Source of the DNA: an uncultured Pelagibacteraceae bacterium | Lineage (GTDB): Bacteria; Pseudomonadota; Alphaproteobacteria; Pelagibacterales; Pelagibacteraceae | DNA length: 36,239 bases | Direction of reading: 5' to 3' | Assembly: GCA_902542855.1 (NCBI GenBank) | Contig: CACBWE010000009.1 | Location: 1 to 36,239 of the forward strand | In this document: positions 1 through 7,616 of the stretch, piece after piece | Layout: every line of letters starts with the position of its first letter | Position numbering within the stretch: position 1 is the stretch's first letter | Made by a program: the position numbers and the translations under genes | Notes under the pieces: generated by a model | Databases searched by the model: none | Told to the model about the DNA's origin: nothing | What the model saw: only the letters and a program-made list of their open reading frames with translations

Positions 1-155
1 CCAAACTGACCTCGCATATCACTGTCTTCTGGAACTTTTGCATCTAATGCTGGTTCAGGCGCAGGTATACATGTGCCATCCGCTATACCAACAATTACAT
101 GTTTTAACGGATCCCACTCATTCCAACTATTAACAATAGTTTTATTCTCATTCAT
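1..155 (-). CDS. glycine amidinotransferase-like protein (N-terminal part only)
   Basis: Only the first 51 residues are in the window; the gene runs off the left edge. Translation from the ATG at 155 gives an opening with NSWNEWDPLKHVIVGIADG, which is the typical start of glycine/inosamine amidinotransferases (pentein fold), enzymes that move the amidino group of arginine onto an amine acceptor such as glycine. The catalytic Cys, His and Asp lie outside the window, so activity and acceptor cannot be judged. It starts 5 bp after the creatinase stop and is probably co-transcribed with it, which ties it to guanidino-compound metabolism. Family assignment from the N-terminus alone is fairly good; the exact substrate is open. 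Confidence 0.72.
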   Translation of the reverse strand, partial: MNENKTIVNSWNEWDPLKHVIVGIADGTCIPAPEPALDAKVPEDSDMRGQF

Positions 156-160
156 AAGGA

Positions 161-1378
161 TTAGTTTTTTATAATATTATGCTCAGGGCCGAAAGGAAAT
201 TTTGTAATATTTTCTACTGCATCTTTACCAATCACCAAAATATCGTGTTCTCTATATCCGCCTGCACCAGGATTACTCTCTGGTATCATTATCATTGGTT
301 CCATAGAAACCACCATGTTTTCCTCAAGAATAGTATCAATGTCTTCTCTTAACTCTAAACCTGCTTCTCTACCATAAAAGTGGGAAAGCATACCAAATGA
401 ATGTCCGTAACCAAAAGTTCTATACTGAAGGTAACCAAGTTCAGCAAACAATTCATTTAACTCATGACAAATATCTGAACATTTAACACCTGGTTTAATC
501 AATTCTAATCCTCGCTTATGTACTTTTACGTTTGCTTCCCATGCTTTGAGTGAGGCATCATTAGCATGATCTAAAAATAAAGTTCGCTCTAGCGCAGTGT
601 AGTATCCTGAGATCATTGGAAAAGTATTTAAAGATAAAATATCTCCTTTAACTAATTTTCTATTAGTCTTTGGATTGTGAGCTCCATCTGTATTGATACC
701 AGATTGAAACCATACCCAAGTGTCCATATACTCAGCCCCTGGATAACTTTTAACAATCTCTCTTTCCATTCTATCTCTTGCTGCAATTGCTACTTCGATC
801 TCTGTATTATCTTCTCTAATATTTTTAACTATTTCTTCACCTCCAATGTCTGCAATTCTTGCACCATTTTTGATGATCTCAATTTCTTCATTCGATTTAA
901 TCATTCTAAGTTTCATTAGATCTTTTGAAACATCACTAAAAACAGAGAAAGTAAAAATAGACCCTATTTTTTCTCGCATATCTAACGTGACATGATCATT
1001 TTCTATTCCAATATTTTTTGGAGGATCATCCCTTCCAATAATTGAGACAATAGCTCTTAAGAAATTATCTCTTTTCCAATCAGTATAAATAACGTTATCA
1101 CAATGAGATCTACGCCATGGTTGACTTGCATCAATGTTGGCTGAAATTGTTGAGATTTTATTTTGAGTGATCACACATCCGTAAGGTCTGCCAAAAGAGC
1201 AATAAATAAATCCGGTGTAATATGCAACGTTATGCATAGATGTTAAGATAACCATATCAAGACCATTTTGGTCCATCACTGATCTAAGTTTACTTACTCG
1301 ATTGTTATATTCTTTATCTGTAAAAGGTAATTTTACTTTTTCACCGTTTTTAAGCTCAAAAAAATCTGGTCGTTCCAT
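161..1378 (-). CDS. creatinase (creatine amidinohydrolase), M24 pita-bread fold
   Basis: Predicted to hydrolyse creatine to sarcosine and urea (EC 3.5.3.3), cytoplasmic. The 405-residue length matches the roughly 403 residues of Pseudomonas creatinase, and similarity runs over the whole length. Residues known to matter in that enzyme are all present: R64 (in CSFGRPY) and R337 (FYGREAGLE) for the substrate carboxylate, H234 (DGAHNP) as the catalytic histidine, E264 (TALERT) and E360 (VSMEPM) for the guanidinium group. This separates it from metal-dependent Xaa-Pro peptidases and from the M24 DMSP lyase DddP. It starts 1 bp from the upstream transporter stop and is followed by an amidinotransferase. 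Creatinase-like assignment is firm; guanidinoacetate or another guanidino acid remains possible as substrate. Confidence 0.9.
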   Translation of the reverse strand: MERPDFFELKNGEKVKLPFTDKEYNNRVSKLRSVMDQNGLDMVILTSMHNVAYYTGFIYCSFGRPYGCVITQNKISTISANIDASQPWRRSHCDNVIYTDWKRDNFLRAIVSIIGRDDPPKNIGIENDHVTLDMREKIGSIFTFSVFSDVSKDLMKLRMIKSNEEIEIIKNGARIADIGGEEIVKNIREDNTEIEVAIAARDRMEREIVKSYPGAEYMDTWVWFQSGINTDGAHNPKTNRKLVKGDILSLNTFPMISGYYTALERTLFLDHANDASLKAWEANVKVHKRGLELIKPGVKCSDICHELNELFAELGYLQYRTFGYGHSFGMLSHFYGREAGLELREDIDTILEENMVVSMEPMIMIPESNPGAGGYREHDILVIGKDAVENITKFPFGPEHNIIKN

Positions 1379-1379
1379 A

Positions 1380-2285
1380 TTAATTTAATGCTATATATCT
1401 TTTGTTCCATCTCATTATTAAACTGTAATAAAATATAGATACAAAAAGAAAAAAACCGCCAATTATAGTATTTGTGGATGGTACTTCATTAATACCAAAT
1501 AATGGCAACCAAACCCAAAAAATTCCACCTACAACTTCAGTTAAAGATAATAAAGTCAATTCTGCTGCTGGTATCGCTTTAGATCCAATTGAATATAAAA
1601 TTAAACCAAAACAAACTAGTGTCCCGTGCAAAGAAAATAAAGCTCCATTATAGCTAGATGAAAAGAAAACTAAGTTGTTAGATAAAATCATAATTGTTGC
1701 AAACACAAAACAAAAGAAACCTGCAAAAGCTACTGTTGTGAATTTTGGTGTTTCTTTTCTCCATCTTAAAGTTACAGAGAAAACTGAGAAACCAATTGAG
1801 GCAGTTAAACCAAACACGAAACCAATTAATGATTTTTCACCAGTGTTTCCGAGTGCCATAATAATGATACCAGCTGTTGCAATTATTATTGACATCCACA
1901 CATTAAGAGAAATTTTTTCTTTTAAAAATAAAAATGCCAATAATGCTGTAAAAAAAGGCATTGCTGCTAAACAAAGCAAAGTAACTGCAGCACTAGTATT
2001 TGTAATTGAATAAATAAATGAAATCATAGCGATCCCCAATCCAGATCCACCGATGATTCCAGATAAACCTATTTTATAATAGTTTTTGTAAAAATTTTTT
2101 CCTTCCTCAAAAAATAAATAAAGATTTAATAGAATAAAAATCGTTAAACCTCTGCCAAAAATGTACTGCCAAGGTACCAATTGAGGATTATCCATGTATC
2201 GAACTACTAATGGGCCAAACGACCATAATAAACCGGCAAAAAGTACAACTGGAATGGCTATTCTTGGATTTCTCAACTCTAACAT
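1380..2285 (-). CDS. EamA/DMT-family transporter
   Basis: An integral membrane protein with about ten hydrophobic segments arranged as two EamA repeats, the pattern of the drug/metabolite transporter superfamily (about 300 residues). I start it at the ATG at 2285 (MLELRNPRIAIPVVLF), directly before the first membrane helix; the frame stays open to a TTG at 2324, but that would add 13 residues with no family counterpart and nearly touch the moeA stop. Position between moeA and creatinase, with a 1-bp gap to the latter, suggests it may carry a substrate or product of creatine metabolism (creatine, sarcosine or another amino compound). The family gives no direct substrate information, so this is inference. 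Confidence 0.85.
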   Translation of the reverse strand: MLELRNPRIAIPVVLFAGLLWSFGPLVVRYMDNPQLVPWQYIFGRGLTIFILLNLYLFFEEGKNFYKNYYKIGLSGIIGGSGLGIAMISFIYSITNTSAAVTLLCLAAMPFFTALLAFLFLKEKISLNVWMSIIIATAGIIIMALGNTGEKSLIGFVFGLTASIGFSVFSVTLRWRKETPKFTTVAFAGFFCFVFATIMILSNNLVFFSSSYNGALFSLHGTLVCFGLILYSIGSKAIPAAELTLLSLTEVVGGIFWVWLPLFGINEVPSTNTIIGGFFLFVSIFYYSLIMRWNKRYIALN

Positions 2286-2334
2286 ATTCAGAAATCTAAT
2301 TGTAAATAGAATTTTCCACAACAAAAATACGTTT

Positions 2335-3579
2335 CTAAACTAAGTTTTGATTTGAAAGATTGGGGAAAAAACAATCAACGATATCTCCTTTTTTAAATTT
2401 TGATTTACCTGCTGGTAACAAAACCCAAATATTTGATTTTACAAACGACTTAATTCTAAAAGACTCTTGACCTTTTAAAATTTCAACATTTATTTTTCCA
2501 TTTTTAGTTGTGCTTAGTTGACTCTTTACAAATCTTGTGAAATTCTTTTTTTTATCAAAACCGTTCGTCAAAATAGCTTTAATAGATTTTTCTTCTGATA
2601 AACCTAAAGCATTTAAAATATATGGAATTACAAAAAATCTAAAACATGCGGCTGAAGAGATTGGATTTCCAGGGAGTCCAAATATTGCCTTTTCTTTTCC
2701 TTTAATTTTCGCAAACATTATTGGTTTACCAGGCCTTATTGCAGCACTTTTAAAGTAGCTTGATAACTTAAATTTTTTAACAACGTCAGGTATAAAATCA
2801 AACTTACCTGCAGATACTGCGCCTGACGTAATAATAATATCATCTTTAGATTTAATTAATCTATTTATTTTTTGTTTAAAAATATTTTGATGATTGTCTC
2901 TTAATATACTTCCACTTTTAAAATTAAATAAAAAATTTTGATTTAAGTTTTTAATATAATGTGTGTTAGAATTTCTTACCATCCAATTTGGAATATTGTC
3001 TTTGTTTGATATTTCGTTTCCAGTTGAAAAAAATAATATATTAATCTTTTTTTTTACTTTAATTTGTTTAATACCTAAACTCTTAAAAGCTAAAATATGG
3101 TTTGGGTGAACAATTGTATTTTTTTTTATTACAACTTCCCCTTTTCTATAATCTGAGCCTGCAAACCTAACGTGATCAAATTTTTTTATTTTTTGGTCAA
3201 TTAAAATATATTTTTTGTTAGGAGCAAAAATTATTTGTTCTATAGGAATAATTGTATCAAAACCCTTTGGAATAATTCCTCCAGTCATTATTTCTGCAGT
3301 ATCAAATTTTTTTATCTTTTTTTTAAATGTTTTCATTCCTGCTGTAATTGATCCAATAATTTTAAATTCTTTTGGAAATTTTTTTTTTAATCCATTAGTA
3401 TCTTTTGAATTAATTACATAACCATCAAATGCAGCATTGTTCCCTGCTGGATAATTGATTTTAGAGTAAATGTTGTTAGAAACTACTCTATTTAGGGAAT
3501 TTATGCTCTTTATAGTTTCGTCTTTGATTTTAATTTTGGCTTTTTTTAAAATTGTTTTTGATTTTTCGTAACTAATCAT
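2335..3579 (-). CDS. moeA: molybdopterin molybdenumtransferase MoeA
   Basis: Inserts molybdate into adenylylated molybdopterin to give active Mo-cofactor. The 414-residue length is normal. Recognisable family segments include TGGIIPKGFDTIIPIE (domain III of MoeA), the MoCF-biosynthesis domain motifs STGNEI and SGAVSAGKFDFI, and GLPGNPISSAACFRFFV near the C-terminal domain. The protein is very rich in lysine and asparagine, as expected from the AT bias. It overlaps mobA by 8 bp and sits back-to-back with the formate dehydrogenase operon, whose large subunit needs bis-MGD cofactor, so these two genes most likely supply that enzyme. Confidence 0.93.
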   Translation of the reverse strand: MISYEKSKTILKKAKIKIKDETIKSINSLNRVVSNNIYSKINYPAGNNAAFDGYVINSKDTNGLKKKFPKEFKIIGSITAGMKTFKKKIKKFDTAEIMTGGIIPKGFDTIIPIEQIIFAPNKKYILIDQKIKKFDHVRFAGSDYRKGEVVIKKNTIVHPNHILAFKSLGIKQIKVKKKINILFFSTGNEISNKDNIPNWMVRNSNTHYIKNLNQNFLFNFKSGSILRDNHQNIFKQKINRLIKSKDDIIITSGAVSAGKFDFIPDVVKKFKLSSYFKSAAIRPGKPIMFAKIKGKEKAIFGLPGNPISSAACFRFFVIPYILNALGLSEEKSIKAILTNGFDKKKNFTRFVKSQLSTTKNGKINVEILKGQESFRIKSFVKSNIWVLLPAGKSKFKKGDIVDCFFPNLSNQNLV

Positions 3580-4180
3580 TTTTGAATATTTCTTCAGCTT
3601 TTTTTAAATCTTCTTTTGTATTTATATTAAAGAAAGGATCATTATTTGGAAACTCCATATTAATTATTTTTACCCCAGTATTATTAGCCCACAACTCTAC
3701 TTTTCTTTCTCCATTATTTAGATCCTTATCTAACTTATCCAATAAATTAATCGACCATAAGCCAAATATATTGTGTCGTGTGTTATTTGACTTAATGAAA
3801 AATAAATCGCTTTCATTGAAATTAATATTTTGAATAAAATCTTTTAATATTTGTCTCTTAAAAAAAGGTGTATCAACAGGGAAAGTTGCTATCCATTTGT
3901 AGTCTTTTTGATTTTCTTTTATCCATTTCATAGCTGATAAAACTCCACCTAACGGACCAAGACCTTTTTCAAAATCTTCGATTATTGAAATTTTTTCTGA
4001 GTTCTGAAATTTAATTTTATTATTTGATATTATTAAGAGTTCCTTGAATTCATCAATTATTTCAGTCAACATGTGATCAATTAACAATTTGCCAGCTAAC
4101 TTTACTTGGGATTTATCTTCTCCAAACCTTTGTGACTTACCGCCTGCTAGCACAGTGCCTAAAATGTTGTTATGATCCAT
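3572..4180 (-). CDS. mobA: molybdenum cofactor guanylyltransferase MobA
   Basis: Attaches GMP from GTP to Mo-molybdopterin to form the guanine dinucleotide form of the cofactor used by DMSO-reductase-family enzymes such as formate dehydrogenase. The 202 residues begin with the nucleotide-binding signature LAGGKSQRFGEDKS (residues 11-24), and the metal-binding segment FPVDTPF follows near residue 100, as in characterised MobA. It is the first gene of the minus-strand run mobA-moeA-eamA-creatinase-amidinotransferase. Only 42 bp separate it from the divergent Fe-S scaffold gene, so both directions must be driven from that short AT-rich spacer or from within the coding ends. Confidence 0.92.
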   Translation of the reverse strand: MDHNNILGTVLAGGKSQRFGEDKSQVKLAGKLLIDHMLTEIIDEFKELLIISNNKIKFQNSEKISIIEDFEKGLGPLGGVLSAMKWIKENQKDYKWIATFPVDTPFFKRQILKDFIQNINFNESDLFFIKSNNTRHNIFGLWSINLLDKLDKDLNNGERKVELWANNTGVKIINMEFPNNDPFFNINTKEDLKKAEEIFKND

Positions 4181-4222
4181 CTATAAAATATAAAACATTC
4201 AAAGTTGAATTAAAGAAATTAA

Positions 4223-4621
4223 ATGGATTTAAGAATTTTAGAAATAGCAGCCCATACTGAAAATAATAAAGTTGTTGAAAACTATACTCATAAATCAAAA
4301 CACAAAAATCCATTATGTGGTGATGAGATGGAAATAAGCTTAATTGTCAAAGAAGATGTTGTAAAAGATATGGGTTATCAGTGTAAATCGTGTGTTTATT
4401 GTCAGGCATCAGTCAGTCTCTTATCCAGAAAAATTAAGGAAAAAAAAGTAGATGATGTTAAAAAATTTATAAAAGTTGGTGAGCAACTTTTTGAAGACGC
4501 AAAAGTAAGTATGGAAAAACATTGGAAAGACTTTAAAGAAATTTTAGATAAAAAAAATCTTTCAAGAAAAGAATGTTTGCTTCTACCTTTAAGAACTATT
4601 GCGAAAGCATTAAAAATATAA
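4223..4621 (+). CDS. IscU/SufU/NifU-N-like iron-sulfur scaffold protein
   Basis: A 132-residue protein of the IscU/SufU fold family, which assembles Fe-S clusters. Three canonical ligand positions can be placed: C32 with D34 in NPLCGDEM, C60 in the segment CVYCQAS, and C118 in RKECLLLP. Two additional cysteines, C54 and C57, make a C-x2-C-x2-C cluster around the second ligand, which ordinary IscU lacks. It is the first gene of the formate dehydrogenase operon and ends flush with the next start. Since the enzyme downstream needs many Fe-S clusters (at least five in FdsA by motif), a dedicated scaffold or maturation role is plausible. It is not next to any suf or isc genes here. Confidence 0.8.
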   Translation: MDLRILEIAAHTENNKVVENYTHKSKHKNPLCGDEMEISLIVKEDVVKDMGYQCKSCVYCQASVSLLSRKIKEKKVDDVKKFIKVGEQLFEDAKVSMEKHWKDFKEILDKKNLSRKECLLLPLRTIAKALKI

Positions 4622-5098
4622 ATGATTAAAATTACAAAACCATTATTGCAAAAAGCATTAATTGCAGGTTTTTTTTCTGCATTTACAATTGGTGTACTAA
4701 CAGTCCTTACTTACAAAAGTACACTAGGATATTTTATTGCAGCTTCATTCGGTTCCTCAATGGTTTTACTGTTTGGTTTTCCTGAAAGCCCATTTGCACA
4801 ACCAAAGAATGTTTTTTTTGGACATTTGGTAACTGCTTTAGTAGGAGTAATTTTTGTAAACTACATTCCGCTTCCGATTTATATAAGTATTGCAATTGCA
4901 GTAGGAGCAGGAGTTTTTTTGATGATTTTATTTAATATTGTTCACCCACCTGCTGGTGGAAATCCAATTATAGTTATTATTGGAAGTGCCTCTTATGATT
5001 ATTTAATTAATCCAATAATTTTTGGTTGTATAATTATATTGTTATTAGCAATTATAATTAACAAATATTTATTAAAAAAAAACTATCCTCTAAAATAA
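4622..5098 (+). CDS. HPP-family integral membrane protein
   Basis: A 158-residue protein with four strongly hydrophobic segments and the family hallmark HPPAGGNP (HPP at residues 108-110) between the third and fourth. Members of the HPP family in cyanobacteria and chloroplasts have been linked to nitrite uptake; most bacterial members have no known role. The gene begins on the base after the scaffold stop and ends 4 bp before fdhD, so it is firmly inside the formate dehydrogenase operon. A role in moving formate or another small anion across the inner membrane is an attractive guess, but nothing in the sequence fixes the substrate. Confidence 0.82.
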   Translation: MIKITKPLLQKALIAGFFSAFTIGVLTVLTYKSTLGYFIAASFGSSMVLLFGFPESPFAQPKNVFFGHLVTALVGVIFVNYIPLPIYISIAIAVGAGVFLMILFNIVHPPAGGNPIIVIIGSASYDYLINPIIFGCIIILLLAIIINKYLLKKNYPLK

Positions 5099-5102
5099 TT
5101 TA

Positions 5103-5942
5103 ATGAATTCTAAATACAAAGTTTTAAAATATTCATCTAACAAGTTTGAAAATATAGATGATTTAATTTCAATTGAAGAACCATTGGAGATTTCACTAAA
5201 GTATAAAGAATCTGATAAATGGATGAGTCAAAGTTTATCTATAACAATGAGAACTCCAGGTGATGATAAGGATCTTGTACGAGGATTTTTATATAATGAA
5301 CAAATTATAACTAATATTGGGGATATTGATTCAATAGAAAGTTATGGAGATAAAGTTGGTCAATACAATATTCAAAACAAAATTTTAGCCACTTTAAATA
5401 ATTCTAAAAATATAAATATTTCAAAAATAAAAAGAGACTTTTTAACTAATTCATCGTGCGGTGTATGTGGAAAATCTTCACTTGATGCTATAGAAATAAT
5501 AAAAAAAAATAAAACAAATCCATCAGAACCTAAAATCAAAAAAGACGTAATTGTTAAATCGCCAGATACATTGAGAGAAGGTCAATCAGAATTCAGTAAA
5601 ACAGGTGGAATTCATGCGAGTGGTCTTTTTAATAGTAGTGGAGAACTGGTTGCTGTCAGAGAGGATGTAGGAAGACATAACGCTCTGGATAAACTTATTG
5701 GTTGTACATTAAAGAACAATCAAATTGATCCTAAAAACCAATTTATAACATGCTCAGGCAGACTAAATTTTGAATTGGTTCAAAAGGTTTTGATGACGGA
5801 TATAGGTATAATGATAGGTGTTGGTGCGCCAACTAGTCTAGCTATCGATTTAGCGAATAAATTTGACATTACCCTTGTTGGTTTCGTAAAGAGGGACAGT
5901 TTTAATATTTACACAAATAACAAAAAAGTTATTGTGGGCTAA
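5103..5942 (+). CDS. fdhD: formate dehydrogenase sulfur-carrier / accessory protein FdhD
   Basis: FdhD passes sulfur from a cysteine desulfurase to the Mo-bis-MGD cofactor, a step formate dehydrogenases need for activity. The 279-residue protein carries the conserved C-x2-C loop in SSCGVCGKSS (C119 and C122), the segment TGGIHASGLF, and the motif VREDVGRHNALDKLIG that is diagnostic of the family. It is followed after 18 bp by the diaphorase subunit of the enzyme. In Rhodobacter-type fds operons the equivalent gene is called fdsC. Confidence 0.94.
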   Translation: MNSKYKVLKYSSNKFENIDDLISIEEPLEISLKYKESDKWMSQSLSITMRTPGDDKDLVRGFLYNEQIITNIGDIDSIESYGDKVGQYNIQNKILATLNNSKNINISKIKRDFLTNSSCGVCGKSSLDAIEIIKKNKTNPSEPKIKKDVIVKSPDTLREGQSEFSKTGGIHASGLFNSSGELVAVREDVGRHNALDKLIGCTLKNNQIDPKNQFITCSGRLNFELVQKVLMTDIGIMIGVGAPTSLAIDLANKFDITLVGFVKRDSFNIYTNNKKVIVG

Positions 5943-5960
5943 ATTAATAAAAGGGTATTT

Positions 5961-7616
5961 GTGTCAAAAAATATAAGCAATTTATCAGGTAGAATAGGAT
6001 TAAGAGATAACCTATTTAAGCAAATCTCAGAAAATACCTTAAGCGATAATCCACAAGATATTAAAGAAATTGCCAAAAAACATAACCTAGGTGTTTCAAC
6101 TTTACATGGCGCAGAGTCTTTTTATGAATTTTTAAGACCTTCTCATAGAGAAAAAAAAGCATTCGTTTGTAATGGTAGTGCATGCATGTGTGCGGGTACT
6201 CAAGACAAACTAAAAGATAAACTAAAAGAAAAACTAGGTGATGACAAAGTTGGAGAAATGTTCTGCTTAGGTCATTGTTATGAAAATCATGCTTTCCATT
6301 ATGATGGAGAAAATTACGCTGGAAAAGATATTGAAAAAATAGATCAAATTTTAAAGGGTGAGCAAATTAAACAAGATAAGTTTTTCTCTAAAAGTTATGC
6401 AACAACAAGTTTTTTAATGGATGACAAGTTATCCTTAACAGATCAATTCAAAGAGCAATTAAGTAAATTTTTAAAGGTAGGTAAAAAAGACATTGTTAAA
6501 TCATTATTAGATTCAAATTTAACAGGAAGAGGTGGTGCAGGTTTTCCAACAGGAATGAAATGGGATTTCTGCAGCAAAGCAAAAGGCGATAAAAAATATG
6601 TTATCTGTAATGCAGATGAGGGTGACTCTGGTGCTTTCTCAGATAGATATTTGTTAGAAGACCAACCTTTAAAAGTTATTTTTGGAATGGTAATATGTGG
6701 TTATGTAATTGGGAGTGATGAGGGTGTTTTATATATAAGAGGAGAATATCCAAAATCAATTGAAGCATTAAATGGTAGTATAAACGAACTTAAAAAATTA
6801 GGATTATTAGGTGAAAATATTTTAGGAACAGATTTTTCATTCGATTTAGGAATTTGTATTGGTCAAGGTGCGTATATCTGTGGAGAAGAAACAGCTTTGA
6901 TTGCATCTATTGAAGGAAGAAGAGCAGAAGTTGATGTTAGACCTCCTTTTCCTGTTACAGAAGGATTATATAAAAAACCAACTGTTGTTAACAATGTTGA
7001 AACTTTAGCAGCTGCAACTGGAATTTTAATAAATGGTTCTGAAAATTTTTCATCTATAGGAAATAAAAAATCAGCTGGAACAAAATTAGTTTGCTTAGAT
7101 AGTTTCTTTAACAACCCAGGTGTTTATGAAATTGATATGGGTACTCCAATGAAAAAAATATTTAATGAAATTGGTGGAGGGTATAAAGAACCATTAAAAG
7201 CTTTTCAAATTGGCGGGCCACTTGGTGGTGTGGTTCCATTAAGTGAAATAGAAAATCTTAATTTAGATTTTCAGGAGTTTACTGCAAAAGGTTTCATGTT
7301 AGGTCATGCTAGTGTGGTGAGTATTCCTAAAGATTTTTCTATGGCTGAATACATTCATCATCTTTTTGAATTTTCCGCTGAAGAATCATGTGGAAAATGT
7401 TTTCCTGGAAGACTTGGATCTTACAGAGGTAAAGAAATGTTTGACCAAGCTAAAAAGAAAACTGCCAAAATACCTTTGAAATTGCTTGAAGAATTGCTTG
7501 TTACAATGAAAAAAGGTTGTTTATGTGCTTTATGCGGAGCTATACCCACTCCTATTCAGAACATTCTAAAGTACTTTGGGGATGAAATGAAAAATGATAT
7601 GGTTAAAGATAATTAA
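5961..7616 (+). CDS. fdsB: NAD-dependent formate dehydrogenase diaphorase subunit, FdsG-FdsB fusion
   Basis: The electron-output module of a soluble NAD-linked formate dehydrogenase, related to NuoE/NuoF of complex I. Residues 1-115 are a thioredoxin-like [2Fe-2S] domain with ligands C70, C75, C102 and C106; an extra C77 is present. Residues from about 150 on are the NuoF-like part, with the FMN/NAD motifs GRGGAGFPTGMKW and CNADEGDSGAFSDR and the segment GAYICGEETALIASIEGRR. The C-terminal [4Fe-4S] motif is atypical: C477-G-K-C480-F-P-G483, so the usual third cysteine is glycine, while the later C520-L-C522-A-L-C525 has two extra cysteines. Start is GTG at 5961, preceded by AAAGGG at 5949-5954. 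The stop overlaps the next ATG by one base. In most relatives FdsG and FdsB are separate. Confidence 0.92.
   Translation: MSKNISNLSGRIGLRDNLFKQISENTLSDNPQDIKEIAKKHNLGVSTLHGAESFYEFLRPSHREKKAFVCNGSACMCAGTQDKLKDKLKEKLGDDKVGEMFCLGHCYENHAFHYDGENYAGKDIEKIDQILKGEQIKQDKFFSKSYATTSFLMDDKLSLTDQFKEQLSKFLKVGKKDIVKSLLDSNLTGRGGAGFPTGMKWDFCSKAKGDKKYVICNADEGDSGAFSDRYLLEDQPLKVIFGMVICGYVIGSDEGVLYIRGEYPKSIEALNGSINELKKLGLLGENILGTDFSFDLGICIGQGAYICGEETALIASIEGRRAEVDVRPPFPVTEGLYKKPTVVNNVETLAAATGILINGSENFSSIGNKKSAGTKLVCLDSFFNNPGVYEIDMGTPMKKIFNEIGGGYKEPLKAFQIGGPLGGVVPLSEIENLNLDFQEFTAKGFMLGHASVVSIPKDFSMAEYIHHLFEFSAEESCGKCFPGRLGSYRGKEMFDQAKKKTAKIPLKLLEELLVTMKKGCLCALCGAIPTPIQNILKYFGDEMKNDMVKDN

Noticed and set aside
161-1378. 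Xaa-Pro aminopeptidase or DMSP lyase DddP
   Set aside because: The five creatinase residues and near full-length creatinase motifs are present, and the residues are those for guanidino acid binding, not the metal-dependent peptidase set.
2286-2324. TTG start for the first EamA transporter, 13 residues longer
   Set aside because: The ATG at 2285 directly precedes the first membrane helix and the extra residues have no family counterpart.
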